Source of the DNA: Asticcacaulis sp. AC460
GTDB lineage: Bacteria > Pseudomonadota > Alphaproteobacteria > Caulobacterales > Caulobacteraceae
Direction of reading: 5' to 3'
Assembly: GCF_000495795.1 (NCBI RefSeq)
Contig: NZ_AWGD01000020.1
Span: forward strand, 1-64,000
Length of the DNA: 64,000 nt
The stretch's first letter is position 1; the number at the start of each line of letters is the position of its first letter. Positions 34,078 through 42,714 of this stretch are shown here, one piece after another. The notes under the pieces were generated by a model, which was not told the origin of the DNA, searched no databases, and was given only the letters and a program-made list of their open reading frames with translations. Both the position numbers and the translations under genes were made by a program.

Positions 34078-34728
34078 TTATTCGGCGTGACCGGACAGGC
34101 GGCGGTCGAGATAGGCGCCGACGTGACGCTCGACCTCGCTCAGTTGCTCCGTCCAGAAATGGTTCGCATCCGGCACGACTTCGTGGTCGATGGTGATGCC
34201 CTTCTGGGTGCGCAGCTTGGCGACGACGCGGTCGACTTCGGTCGTCGGCACGATGCTGTCATTGCCGCCGTGCAGGAACATGCCGGAAGCCGGGCAGGGT
34301 GCCAGGAAGCTGAAATCATAGGCGTTGGTCGGCGGTGAAACTGAAATGAAGCCGTCGGTTTCCGGGCGGCGCATCAGCAATTGCATGCCGATATAGGCGC
34401 CGAAGTCGTAGCCGGCGACCCAGAATTGCGCTGCGGTCGGGTTCTTGGCCTGAAGCCAGTCCAGTGCGGTGGCCGCGTCGGCCAGCTCGCCAATGCCCGA
34501 ATCGAATTCGCCCTGGGACTTTTGCACGCCGCGGAAGTTGAAGCGCAGGACCGAGAAGCCGCGCGTCATGAACAGGTGGAACAATTGTACCGTGACCGGA
34601 TTGTTCATGTGGCCGCCGGCCTTGGGGTGCGGATGCAGAATCAGGGCGATCGGCGCGTTTTCCGTCTTGCCGGCACTGTATCGGGCTTCGATGCGTCCGG
34701 CGGCTCCCGCCAGGATGACTTCAGGCAT
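34078..34728 (-). CDS. Alpha/beta hydrolase (COG2945-like) with Asp at the nucleophile position
   Basis: 216 residues. It matches the dienelactone-hydrolase-like group of small cytosolic hydrolases (LILHPHPKAGGHMNNPVTVQLF, VLRFNFRGVQKSQGEFDSG). The elbow normally reads GxSxG; here it is AGYDFGAYIGMQLLMRRPE with Asp108 (codon GAC). The remaining triad parts appear intact (FLHGGNDSIVP, DANHFW). Asp nucleophiles occur in haloalkane dehalogenases and epoxide hydrolases, so either the chemistry differs or the enzyme is inactive. It is the first gene of a two-hydrolase operon divergent from the suf operon. Confidence 0.85.
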   Translation of the reverse strand: MPEVILAGAAGRIEARYSAGKTENAPIALILHPHPKAGGHMNNPVTVQLFHLFMTRGFSVLRFNFRGVQKSQGEFDSGIGELADAATALDWLQAKNPTAAQFWVAGYDFGAYIGMQLLMRRPETDGFISVSPPTNAYDFSFLAPCPASGMFLHGGNDSIVPTTEVDRVVAKLRTQKGITIDHEVVPDANHFWTEQLSEVERHVGAYLDRRLSGHAE

Positions 34729-34776
34729 GCAATCACCTTGTTAAATCAAAAAATTCCGCAGTGCACACCATAATAC

Positions 34777-34864
34777 TTGACTGTTTTACTCGGAATTACT
34801 AAGGTCGCAGTCAGACCGGTTGGCGCGCGCTAGACGCGCCTCTTAGCACAAAGATTTGTCTTTG
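34777..34864 (+). promoter_or_regulatory. Probable suf promoter and structured leader
   Basis: TTGACT (34777-34782), 17 nt, TAAGGT (34800-34805) form a sigma70-like promoter. The spacer contains ACTCGGAATTA, reminiscent of IscR-type operators described in alphaproteobacteria (recalled, not checked). Downstream are a GGCGCG-N7-CGCGCC hairpin (34822-34840) and the palindrome CAAAGA-TTTG-TCTTTG (34849-34864) before the ATG at 34900. Control by the first gene's Rrf2 product is plausible. Confidence 0.5.
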
Positions 34865-34899
34865 CGCAGGTTTTTACAAGAATTCCGCGAAGGTCGCTT

Positions 34900-35424
34900 A
34901 TGCGCTTATCCACCAAGGGACGTTATGCCGTTATGGCCATGACCGACCTGGCTTTGAACGGTCAGGTGGGACGGCCGATTTCGCTGTCGGAAATCTCGGA
35001 ACGGCAACAGATTTCGCTGTCCTATCTCGAACAATTGTTCGCCCGTTTGCGCAAGGCCGGGCTGGTCAAAAGCGCGCGCGGGCCGGGTGGTGGTTATTCA
35101 CTGGCGCGCGGCGCGGATCGGCTTTTTGTTTCGGAAATCGTCCTGGCGGTCGATGAGCCGATTAAGGCCACACGCTGCGAGTTGACGTCGAACAAACTGG
35201 GCGCCAACAAGCGCCTGGGTAAGGACCAGGCGGCGCGCGAAATCGGCTGCATGCCGGGCGGCCAGCGTTGTCTGACGCACAATCTGTGGGAAGATCTGGG
35301 TGTCGCCATCCACGATTACCTGTCCCAGGTGTCGCTTGAGGACGTGATCCGCAAGCGCACCCGCAAGAAGGTTCAGATCACCACGCCCGAACCGGTGCGC
35401 CCGCCGGCGCTCCTGGAGGCTTGA
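34900..35424 (+). CDS. Rrf2/IscR-family iron-sulfur regulator
   Basis: 174 residues. The winged-helix part (MRLSTKGRYAVMAMTDLAL ... ISLSYLEQLFARLRKAGLVKSARGPGGGYSLAR) is close to IscR. Candidate cluster ligands are Cys93, Cys117, Cys124 and His127. In E. coli IscR they are Cys92, Cys98, Cys104 and His107, so here about 18 residues are inserted between the first and second ligand. The end (NLWEDLGVAIHDYLSQVSLEDVI) is canonical. It heads the suf operon, one nt before the desulfurase gene, and most likely represses it when Fe-S clusters are plentiful. Confidence 0.92.
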   Translation: MRLSTKGRYAVMAMTDLALNGQVGRPISLSEISERQQISLSYLEQLFARLRKAGLVKSARGPGGGYSLARGADRLFVSEIVLAVDEPIKATRCELTSNKLGANKRLGKDQAAREIGCMPGGQRCLTHNLWEDLGVAIHDYLSQVSLEDVIRKRTRKKVQITTPEPVRPPALLEA

Positions 35425-35425
35425 A

Positions 35426-36526
35426 ATGACGCTCTATCTCGACCATGCCGCGACGTCACCGCTGCGCCCGCAGGCGCGCGAGGCGTTTTTGCGTGCGTCG
35501 GAGATGGGCGGCAACCCGTCGTCGATCCATGCCGCCGGCCGCAAGGCCAAGGTGGTGTTGGAAGACGCGCGGGCGGATGTGTTGAGCGCGGTCGGCGGGA
35601 TTGGTGCGGGCCTGGTGTTTACGTCGGGCGGTACCGAGGCCAATGCCCTGGCCTTGTGGCAGGCGGCCGGGTTTGACTATGTCGTGGTGTCGGCCGGCGA
35701 GCATGACAGTGTATACGCCGGCGTGGCCGGTGCCGTGGTAGCGCCCTTGACGGCGTCGGGCCAGGTCGATGTGGCGAATTTGGAAGCGGTATTGACCCGT
35801 GAGGGCCGGCCGTTCGTCGCCGTCATGCTGGCCAACAACGAAACCGGCGTGATCAACGATGTGGCCGCAGTGGCGGACGTGGTTCATGCCCGCGGTGGCT
35901 GGTTGCATGTCGACGCCGTCCAGGCGCTCGGCAAGATGGTCGTGGATTTTCAGGTGCTTGGCGCTGATTCTTTATCCGTCAGTGCACATAAAATCGGCGG
36001 CGGGCAGGGCGTTGGCGCCCTGGTTTACGACCGCGACCGGGTTTTGAAGCCGCGAACCATCGGTGGCGGCCAGGAACTGGGCCTGCGCGCGGGGACCGAG
36101 AATGTTCCGGGAATTGCGGCCTTCTCGGCGGCAATAAAGGCTTGCCAGCCGGTCTGCGAGGACGTAAGCCGCGCCCAATCGCAGGTCGAGGCGGCTTTGC
36201 AGGCCCTGGACGTGGTGATTGTCGGGGCGGAGGCGCCGCGGGTGCCGGGCGTGCTGTGCCTGGCGCAGCCGCAATGGGCGTCGAACCTGCAACTGATCCA
36301 TATGGACATGGCCGGGATCTGCGTTTCGTCGGGTTCAGCCTGTTCGTCGGGCAAGGTCAAGTCGAGCCGCGTGGTCACCAACCTGGGGTTGCCGGATCTG
36401 GCCGACAAGGTATTGCGCGTGTCGGCCGGATGGACGACGCAGGCAGAAGATTGGCAGCGTTTTTATGACGTATGGTCAAAAGGTTATGAAGTGTATTTGA
36501 AGCGTCACGCAAAGGAAATGGCGTAA
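35426..36526 (+). CDS. Cysteine desulfurase, IscS/NifS class
   Basis: 366 residues, PLP enzyme of class V aminotransferase fold. It opens [21 protein letters not shown], with [20 protein letters not shown], the PLP-lysine motif [18 protein letters not shown] and the sulfur-carrying Cys in [15 protein letters not shown]. It removes sulfur from cysteine for Fe-S assembly. It is a group I enzyme and distinct from the group II SufS encoded five genes on, so this operon has two desulfurases. The stop TAA overlaps the sufB ATG. The C-terminus ([24 protein letters not shown]) is longer than minimal. Confidence 0.92.
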   Translation: MTLYLDHAATSPLRPQAREAFLRASEMGGNPSSIHAAGRKAKVVLEDARADVLSAVGGIGAGLVFTSGGTEANALALWQAAGFDYVVVSAGEHDSVYAGVAGAVVAPLTASGQVDVANLEAVLTREGRPFVAVMLANNETGVINDVAAVADVVHARGGWLHVDAVQALGKMVVDFQVLGADSLSVSAHKIGGGQGVGALVYDRDRVLKPRTIGGGQELGLRAGTENVPGIAAFSAAIKACQPVCEDVSRAQSQVEAALQALDVVIVGAEAPRVPGVLCLAQPQWASNLQLIHMDMAGICVSSGSACSSGKVKSSRVVTNLGLPDLADKVLRVSAGWTTQAEDWQRFYDVWSKGYEVYLKRHAKEMA

Positions 36527-37992
36527 TGGCCGCGGTCAAGGAAACCATCGATACGGTCGCCAAGCTCGAAACCTACGAGCATGGCTTCGTGACCGATATC
36601 GAGATGGAGTTCGCCCCCAAGGGGTTGAACGCCGACATCGTGCGCTTCATTTCGGCCAAGAAGAACGAGCCCGCATGGATGCTGGAGATGCGTCTGGCGG
36701 CGTTCGAGCGCTGGCTGACGATGGAAGAGCCCGACTGGGCCAAGGTCAACTATACCCGGGTCAATTACCAGGACCTGTATTATTACGCCGCGCCGCGCAA
36801 AAAGGCCGGGCCGAAGTCGTTGGACGAAATCGATCCGGAGATCCTCAAGACCTATGAGAAGTTGGGTATCCCGCTGAAGGAACAGATGGTCCTGGCCGGG
36901 GTCGAGGGCGCGCCGAAATATGCCGTCGACGCCGTGTTCGATTCGGTATCGGTGATCACCACCTTCAAAGATGAGCTGAAGAAGTCGGGTGTCATTTTCT
37001 GCTCTATTTCCGAGGCTTTGCGTGAACATCCTGATCTGGTGCGGCAATATCTCGGCAGCGTCGTGCCGGTGTCGGACAACTATTTCGCCGCCCTGAATGC
37101 CGCGGTGTTTTCGGACGGATCGTTCGTCTATGTCCCGCCGGGTGTGCGCTGCCCGATGGAGCTGTCGACCTATTTCCGCATCAATGCGGAGAATACCGGC
37201 CAGTTCGAGCGCACCCTGATCATTGCCGACAAGGGCGCCTATGTGTCCTACCTGGAAGGCTGCACGGCGCCGCAACGCGACGAGAACCAGCTTCACGCCG
37301 CCGTGGTCGAACTGGTGGCCCTGGAAGACGCCAATATAAAATATTCGACGGTGCAGAACTGGTACCCCGGCGACGCCGAGGGCAAGGGCGGCATCTACAA
37401 CTTCGTCACCAAGCGCGCCGATTGCCGTGGGGCGCGGTCGAAGGTGTCGTGGACCCAGGTCGAGACCGGTTCAGCCGTGACGTGGAAATATCCGTCCTGC
37501 ATCCTGCGCGGCGACGACAGCGTCGGCGAGTTCTATTCGATCGCCGTCACCAACGGCGCTCAACAGGCCGATACCGGCACCAAGATGATCCACCTGGGCA
37601 AGAACACTCGGTCGCGCATCATCTCCAAGGGCGTGTCGGCCGGCCGGTCGTCGAATACCTATCGCGGTTTGGTGTCGGCCCACGCCAAGGCGACGGGGGC
37701 GCGCAACTTCACCCAGTGCGACAGCCTGCTGATCGGCAAGACCTGCGCCGCCCATACCGTGCCCTATGTCGAGGCGGACACGGCCAAGGCGCAGTTTGAG
37801 CATGAGGCGACGACGACGCGGCTGAGCGAGGATCAACTATTCTACGCCATGCAGCGCGGCCTGAGTCAGGAAGAGGCTGTCGCCCTGCTGGTCAACGGGT
37901 TCGTGCGCGACGTATTGCAGGAACTGCCCATGGAATTCGCCGTCGAGGCCCAGAAACTGGTCGCCATCAGCCTTGAAGGCTCGGTGGGATAA
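36526..37992 (+). CDS. sufB: Fe-S cluster assembly scaffold SufB
   Basis: 488 residues, full family length. SufB is the core of the SufBC2D complex on which clusters are built. Diagnostic stretches are [110 protein letters not shown] and [25 protein letters not shown], which includes the Cys near residue 400 used in sulfur transfer. The ATG overlaps the upstream stop codon, suggesting coupling. sufC follows after 14 nt. Confidence 0.98.
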   Translation: MAAVKETIDTVAKLETYEHGFVTDIEMEFAPKGLNADIVRFISAKKNEPAWMLEMRLAAFERWLTMEEPDWAKVNYTRVNYQDLYYYAAPRKKAGPKSLDEIDPEILKTYEKLGIPLKEQMVLAGVEGAPKYAVDAVFDSVSVITTFKDELKKSGVIFCSISEALREHPDLVRQYLGSVVPVSDNYFAALNAAVFSDGSFVYVPPGVRCPMELSTYFRINAENTGQFERTLIIADKGAYVSYLEGCTAPQRDENQLHAAVVELVALEDANIKYSTVQNWYPGDAEGKGGIYNFVTKRADCRGARSKVSWTQVETGSAVTWKYPSCILRGDDSVGEFYSIAVTNGAQQADTGTKMIHLGKNTRSRIISKGVSAGRSSNTYRGLVSAHAKATGARNFTQCDSLLIGKTCAAHTVPYVEADTAKAQFEHEATTTRLSEDQLFYAMQRGLSQEEAVALLVNGFVRDVLQELPMEFAVEAQKLVAISLEGSVG

Positions 37993-38006
37993 GAGAAGAT
38001 AAAACA

Positions 38007-38756
38007 ATGCTTTCGATACAAAACCTCACCGTCGCTGTCGACACCAAGACCATCCTGAACGGCCTGACCCTGGCTGTGCCCAATGGCGAGGTCCATGCCA
38101 TCATGGGACCCAATGGCGCCGGTAAGTCGACACTCGGCTACGCCTTGGCGGGGCGGCCGAACTACAGCGTCACCGGCGGAACGGCGACCTTCAATGGCGA
38201 GGATCTGCTGGACAAGGGCGTGCATGAACGCGCGGCGGCCGGCCTGTACCTGTCGTTCCAGTATCCGCTCGAAATTCCCGGCGTTCCGGCCTTAACCTTT
38301 TTGCGTACGGCCTTGAATGCGCAACGGAAATTGCGCGGCGAGGACGAGGTGTCGGCGCCGGATTTCCTGCGCCGGGTGCGCGAAGTCGCCAAGTCGCTGA
38401 AGATCGACATGGACATGCTGAAGCGGCCGCTCAATGTCGGGTTTTCCGGCGGCGAGAAGAAGCGCATGGAAGTGCTGCAGATGGCCATGCTGGAGCCGAA
38501 GTTCCTGATCCTGGACGAGACCGATTCCGGCCTCGATATCGACGCGCTGAAGGTTGTGTCGGATGGGGTGAATGCCCTGCGTTCGTCCGATCGTGGCATG
38601 TTGGTCATTACCCACTATCAGCGCCTGCTGGACCATATCAAGCCAGACAAGGTCCATGTCCTGGTCGCCGGCCGCATCGTCAAATCGGGCGGTCCGGAAC
38701 TGGCGCTGGAGCTGGAAGCCCGCGGCTATGACGAATATCTGGGAGTGGCGGCGTGA
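38007..38756 (+). CDS. sufC: Fe-S assembly ATPase SufC
   Basis: 249 residues, an ABC ATPase without membrane domain. Walker A is GPNGAGKSTLGYAL, the signature is FSGGEKKRMEVLQM and Walker B LILDETDSGLDIDAL; the SufC-specific SFQYPLEIPGVP is also present. SufC dimerises within SufBC2D and uses ATP to open the scaffold for cluster assembly. It overlaps sufD by 4 nt (ATGA type junction, sufD starting with GTG at 38753). Confidence 0.98.
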   Translation: MLSIQNLTVAVDTKTILNGLTLAVPNGEVHAIMGPNGAGKSTLGYALAGRPNYSVTGGTATFNGEDLLDKGVHERAAAGLYLSFQYPLEIPGVPALTFLRTALNAQRKLRGEDEVSAPDFLRRVREVAKSLKIDMDMLKRPLNVGFSGGEKKRMEVLQMAMLEPKFLILDETDSGLDIDALKVVSDGVNALRSSDRGMLVITHYQRLLDHIKPDKVHVLVAGRIVKSGGPELALELEARGYDEYLGVAA

Positions 38757-39799
38757 CGCAGTTGATGCCGCTCGATCTGTTCGACCAATCATCCTACCCG
38801 AACCGTCGGGTCGAGGAGTGGAAGTACAGCGACCTGTCGCGGGCCTTGCGCGAAATTCCCCAGAAAGACAAGGTTATCAATGTTGATCTGGTGTCGCGGT
38901 TTGCAGCGCAGGGATTCGCCGTTTTTACCGTGCGCAACGGCAATTATGACGGCCTGAACGAAGCGTTGGCGGCGTCGAACGGCAGGCTGTGGATTCGCCA
39001 TCTGGACGAAGGCGTCACCGGACCGGTCGTCGGCCATCAGGGCCGCGCCGTTTTGCAGGTGGCTGACGATCAAAGCCTGACCGTGTTTGAGACCTACGAA
39101 GGCCAGGGCGCCTATGCCGCCCATACCGAACTGGGGATAAGCCTGGGACAAAACAGTGGATTCATCAGAATTGTTGTTTTGGATGAACCGCTTAATGCCC
39201 TGTCGATAAGACGATCAACGATTGATACAAAGCCGGGTGCCAAGGTCCATCAGGCGGTGTTTTCCGCCGGTGCACAATTTTCGCGCTTCGAGACGCATCT
39301 CAACCATGCCGGCCATGGCGCCGAGGTGACTTTGGACGGCGCCTACCTGCTGAAAGGCAAGGCGCATTTCGATCTGACGACGCGTGTCACCCATGGTGAA
39401 GTCGATGGCGTGACCAGCCAGACCATCCGTGGTCTGGTCAAGGATCAGGCGACGGCGGTGTTTCAGGGACGGATCCTGGTCGAACGCGGCGCCGATGGTA
39501 CCGACGCTCGCATGCGGCACCAGGCGCTGATCCTGAACGACGGCGCCCATATCCGCGCCAAGCCGGAGCTGGAAATCTACGCCGACGACGTGCAATGCGC
39601 CCATGGCAACACCATCGGCGCACTAGACGAGGAGGCGATGTTCTTCTGTCAGGCGCGCGGCATGGATGAAGCCACGGCGCGCGGCCTGCTAACCCATGCC
39701 TTCGTCATGCCGGTGGCCGACGCCATTCCGGATGAGGTGCTGAAGGCGGCGGTGCTGGACTTCCTCGAACATGAGGCGGAGGACTATCATGCCGTTTGA
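38753..39799 (+). CDS. sufD: Fe-S assembly protein SufD
   Basis: 348 residues starting at GTG 38753, overlapping sufC by 4 nt. The start segment PNRRVEEWKYSDLSRAL is typical of SufD, and the C-terminal half has the beta-helix core with the conserved CAHGNTIGALDEEAMFFCQARGMDEATARGLLTHAF, which holds the His used in cluster formation with SufB. It is shorter than E. coli SufD in the N-terminal helical part. sufS begins inside its last codons. Confidence 0.95.
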   Translation: MTQLMPLDLFDQSSYPNRRVEEWKYSDLSRALREIPQKDKVINVDLVSRFAAQGFAVFTVRNGNYDGLNEALAASNGRLWIRHLDEGVTGPVVGHQGRAVLQVADDQSLTVFETYEGQGAYAAHTELGISLGQNSGFIRIVVLDEPLNALSIRRSTIDTKPGAKVHQAVFSAGAQFSRFETHLNHAGHGAEVTLDGAYLLKGKAHFDLTTRVTHGEVDGVTSQTIRGLVKDQATAVFQGRILVERGADGTDARMRHQALILNDGAHIRAKPELEIYADDVQCAHGNTIGALDEEAMFFCQARGMDEATARGLLTHAFVMPVADAIPDEVLKAAVLDFLEHEAEDYHAV

Positions 39800-41003
39800 T
39801 GTCGAAAAGGTCCGCAGCGATTTCCCGATCCTGAGCCGCGTGATCAACAACAAGCCTCTGGTCTATCTCGACAGCGGCGCTTCGGCGCAGAAGCCGGAAG
39901 CGGTGATCGAGGCCATCTCGCACGCCATGCGGCATTCTTATGCCAATGTGCACCGGGGTCTGCATCGCCTGGCCAATGAGGTCACCGACGCCTATGAGGC
40001 CGGCCGCGAGACCGTGGCGAGCTTTATCGGCGCGGAAACGAATGAGATCGTCTTCACCAAGTCGGCCACCGAAGCCGTCAACCTGGTCGCCAATAGCTGG
40101 GGCGATCGCCTGCAGGCCGGCGACGAGATCCTGACGACCGAGATGGAGCATCACGCCAACATCGTGCCGTGGTACATGCTGGCCAAGCGCAAGGGCGCGG
40201 TGCTGCGTTATGTACCGATGCTGGATGATGGCAGCCTCGACATGGCGGCGTTCGACGCCATGTTGTCGTCCAAGGTCAAGATCGTCGCCGTCACCCACAT
40301 GTCGAATGTGCTGGGGACCATCAACCCGGTCGCCGAGATCGCCACTAAAGCCCATGCGGTCGGCGCGAAGGTGGTGATCGACGGCGCCCAGGGCGTTGTG
40401 CACCTGAAGGTCGACGTCAAGGCGATCGATGCCGACTTCTATGTCTTCTCGGCGCACAAGCTGTATGGCCCGACAGGCCTGGGCGTGCTGTACGCCAAGT
40501 CCGAACTGCTGCATGACATGCCGCCATGGCAGGGCGGCGGCGAGATGATCGGCCGCGTCACCAAAGACGAGATCACCTGGAACGAACCGCCGCACCGCTT
40601 CGAAGCGGGTACGCCGGCGATCCTGGAGGTCATCGGGCTTAAAGTGGCGATCGATTGGCTGAACCAGTTCGACCGCGCCGAGGTCGAGGCCCATGAACAC
40701 GCCCTGTATCAGCGCGCCTATGACCGCCTGACCCAGATCAATTCGTTGCGTGTCCATGGCACGGCGCCGGGAAAGGGCTCGATCCTGACCTTTTCTTTGG
40801 GCCAGGCCCATGCCCATGACGTGGCGCAGATCCTGGATCGCTATAACGTCGCCGTTCGCGCCGGCACCCACTGCGCCGAACCTTTGATGACCCGTTTGGG
40901 CGTGACCTCTACCGTTCGCGCCTCGATCGCCCTATATAATACACAAGCCGAGATCGACATCCTTGCCGAGGCTGTCGAGAAAGCACAGAGTTTCTTCGCA
41001 TGA
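39789..41003 (+). CDS. sufS: Cysteine desulfurase SufS (group II)
   Basis: 404 residues from ATG 39789, chosen because GGAGG lies 7 nt upstream; it overlaps sufD by 11 nt. PLP motifs are LDSGASAQKPEAVIEA, the catalytic-lysine segment YVFSAHKLYGPTGLGVLY, and the active Cys in AVRAGTHCAEPLMTRLG. SufS delivers persulfide sulfur to the SUF scaffold, generally through SufE or SufU; neither is encoded in this operon. It overlaps sufT by 4 nt. Confidence 0.97.
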   Translation: MPFDVEKVRSDFPILSRVINNKPLVYLDSGASAQKPEAVIEAISHAMRHSYANVHRGLHRLANEVTDAYEAGRETVASFIGAETNEIVFTKSATEAVNLVANSWGDRLQAGDEILTTEMEHHANIVPWYMLAKRKGAVLRYVPMLDDGSLDMAAFDAMLSSKVKIVAVTHMSNVLGTINPVAEIATKAHAVGAKVVIDGAQGVVHLKVDVKAIDADFYVFSAHKLYGPTGLGVLYAKSELLHDMPPWQGGGEMIGRVTKDEITWNEPPHRFEAGTPAILEVIGLKVAIDWLNQFDRAEVEAHEHALYQRAYDRLTQINSLRVHGTAPGKGSILTFSLGQAHAHDVAQILDRYNVAVRAGTHCAEPLMTRLGVTSTVRASIALYNTQAEIDILAEAVEKAQSFFA

Positions 41004-41392
41004 GTGATGACGTAACCCCGACCCAGGACCTGTTCAGCCTCGACGAGATGGGGGCCAACCAGCCGCAGGCGCTGGAACAGGCCGAACTCGACCGGCTGAC
41101 CGATGAGCTGATCACTGCCTTCAAGTCGGTGTACGACCCGGAAATCCCGGTCGACATCTACGAACTGGGGCTGATCTATCGCGTCGATGTCTCCGACGAC
41201 CGCCATGTCGTGGTCGACATGACCCTGACCGCGCCAGGTTGCCCGGTGGCCGGTGAAATGCCGGGCTGGGTCGAACAGGCCGTCATGGGCGTCAAGGGTG
41301 TCGCGTCGGCCGAGGTCAACCTGGTGTTCGAACCGCCCTGGGAGTCGTCTCGCATGAGCGATGAAGCCAAGCTGCAACTGAATATGTTCTGA
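41000..41392 (+). CDS. sufT: SufT/MIP18-family Fe-S maturation factor
   Basis: 130 residues with a short acidic N-terminal extension, then the DUF59/MIP18 domain: LITAFKSVYDPEIPVDIYELGLIYRVDV, DMTLTAPGCPVAGEMPGWVE (conserved Cys) and VNLVFEPPWESSRMSDEAKLQL. Such proteins help mature or transfer Fe-S clusters and are usual in alphaproteobacterial suf operons. The start overlaps sufS by 4 nt and sufA follows after 2 nt. Confidence 0.92.
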   Translation: MSDDVTPTQDLFSLDEMGANQPQALEQAELDRLTDELITAFKSVYDPEIPVDIYELGLIYRVDVSDDRHVVVDMTLTAPGCPVAGEMPGWVEQAVMGVKGVASAEVNLVFEPPWESSRMSDEAKLQLNMF

Positions 41393-41394
41393 TC

Positions 41395-41787
41395 ATGGAA
41401 GCCACCCCCAACATCGCGCCGCGTCCCCGCCGTCCGCGCCCGGCCATCGTCACCCTGACCGAGGCAGCTGCCGACCAGGTCAAGACGATCATGGCCCGCG
41501 CCGACAAGCCCTATGCCGGCCTGCGCGTGGGCGTGAAGCAGGGTGGTTGCGCCGGCCAGGAATATGTCCTGTCCTATTCCGAGGACATCGGCGCGCTGGA
41601 CGAAGTCATCACCGACAAGGACGTCACGGTGCTGATCGATCCGAAGGCGGTTTTGTATTTGGTCGGGACCGTGATCGATTACGAGACCACCAAGCTGGCG
41701 TCGAAGTTCGTGTTCCGGAATCCGAACGAGACCGATGCCTGCGGCTGCGGCGAAAGCGTGACCATCAAGCCGGCAGCGGCGGAATAA
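41395..41787 (+). CDS. sufA: A-type Fe-S carrier, SufA/HesB family
   Basis: 130 residues. A Pro/Arg-rich N-terminus leads to the A-type carrier fold (IVTLTEAAADQVKTIMARADKPYAGLRVGVKQGGCAGQEYVLSY). The three ligand Cys residues are in GGCAG and DACGCGES. These proteins accept clusters from the scaffold and deliver them to apo-enzymes. SufA, IscA and ErpA cannot be told apart by sequence alone; the name follows operon position. It is the last canonical gene of the suf operon. Confidence 0.92.
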   Translation: MEATPNIAPRPRRPRPAIVTLTEAAADQVKTIMARADKPYAGLRVGVKQGGCAGQEYVLSYSEDIGALDEVITDKDVTVLIDPKAVLYLVGTVIDYETTKLASKFVFRNPNETDACGCGESVTIKPAAAE

Positions 41788-41811
41788 AGCATCAGATCAG
41801 GGGAGGCGGGT

Positions 41812-42225
41812 ATGCGTTGGGGTTTGATCACTTTGGCGGCCTTCCTGATGGCGACGCCGGTCCATGCCGAGGTGAAGCGTGACGACTATCGGCCATGGGA
41901 AAAAGACATCGGCTACGCGCGCGCGGTTCGTCATGGCGACACGCTTTATATTTCCGGCGTCACGGCCCAGGGCGCCACGGTGGCTGAACAGACGTCCAAC
42001 ATCTATGCCGAAATTGCTGAGATACTTAAAGCCCATGGCCTGGATAGCAAAGCTGTGGTCATCGAGACCATCTACACCCGTGACATAGAAGCGGTGAAGG
42101 CTGCGATCGCTATCCGCAAACAGTTCTACGTCGATGACGTCTACCCAGCGGCCACGTGGGTGCAGATCGAGCGCCTGTTCGATGAAAAGCAGCTCATTGA
42201 GATTGAAGTTGAAGCGGCATTTTAG
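41812..42225 (+). CDS. Exported RidA/YjgF-like protein
   Basis: 137 residues. An apparent signal peptide (MRWGLITLAAFLMATPVHA-E) precedes a full RidA-type domain (YARAVRHGDTLYISGVTAQG, TSNIYAEIAEILKAHGLDSKAVVIETIYTRDIEAVK, YPAATWVQIERLFDEKQLIEIEVEAAF). Cytosolic RidA deaminates reactive enamine/imine intermediates; here Arg at the usual carboxylate-binding position (near PAATWVQI, normally PARxxV) is not evident, so deaminase activity is doubtful. It is 24 nt from sufA with a good AGGGGAGG site and probably ends the suf transcript. Confidence 0.85.
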   Translation: MRWGLITLAAFLMATPVHAEVKRDDYRPWEKDIGYARAVRHGDTLYISGVTAQGATVAEQTSNIYAEIAEILKAHGLDSKAVVIETIYTRDIEAVKAAIAIRKQFYVDDVYPAATWVQIERLFDEKQLIEIEVEAAF

Positions 42226-42263
42226 AGCGCCATTTCGATTCTTTCGGATCGAATAGCGCTCTA
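42223..42263. terminator. Palindromic bidirectional terminator after the suf operon
   Basis: TAGAGCGC (42223-42230) pairs with GCGCTCTA (42256-42263), with an inner TTCGAT/ATCGAA pair (42234-42239, 42248-42253). It overlaps the stop codons of both convergent genes. There is no T-tract, so Rho-independent activity is uncertain. Similar palindromes are common intergenic repeats in alphaproteobacteria; only one is in this window. Confidence 0.55.
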
Positions 42264-42653
42264 TACGGCCGCTTCCATTTCAGCCAGCCAGTCCATCGCC
42301 TCGCGCCGGCTTTTGAAAGCGCGGAAATGGATGTCGGTGAACATCGCTCCCACGGAACGAATGCGCGCATGCGCCAATGGATCGCGCGTCAGGAGGGCGA
42401 TACGCGGGCGCTCTATACGGCCGACCATCCGTTTCGCCCAATAACGTCCCACCTGTTCGATTTCACTCAGGGCCATGAAACCGCGATACTGACGCAAATC
42501 GATCAGGCGGTTGTATCGCCACGGCTGGTCGATGCGGTCGTAGTTGGCCAGGGCCTGGTCGACATAGACCTGTCCGGGTTCGTTGCCGATGAGGCGCACC
42601 GTGATCAGGCGTCGCGTTTCATCGACGGTCACACTGACCAGGGACATTGGCAT
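42261..42653 (-). CDS. Small SpoIIAA/STAS-like protein, paralogue 1
   Basis: 130 residues from ATG 42653 with GGGGAG upstream. The alternation of strands and helices (LITVRLIGNEPGQVYVDQALANYDRIDQPWRYNRLIDLRQYRG) and length suggest the SpoIIAA-like/STAS fold seen in many alphaproteobacterial single-domain proteins; no catalytic motif is apparent. It aligns along its length with the next gene (42715-43116): both have PW-Y-RL-D-R, a WW/YW helix, R-A-L/V-----DPL-HAR-- and EAM-WL near the end. Function unknown. Confidence 0.75.
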   Translation of the reverse strand: MPMSLVSVTVDETRRLITVRLIGNEPGQVYVDQALANYDRIDQPWRYNRLIDLRQYRGFMALSEIEQVGRYWAKRMVGRIERPRIALLTRDPLAHARIRSVGAMFTDIHFRAFKSRREAMDWLAEMEAAV

Positions 42654-42714
42654 GGTGTCTCCCCGTTTGTATTTTCTTTGAGGAGACCACGATTCGTGTC
42701 GACGGAACGGTGTT

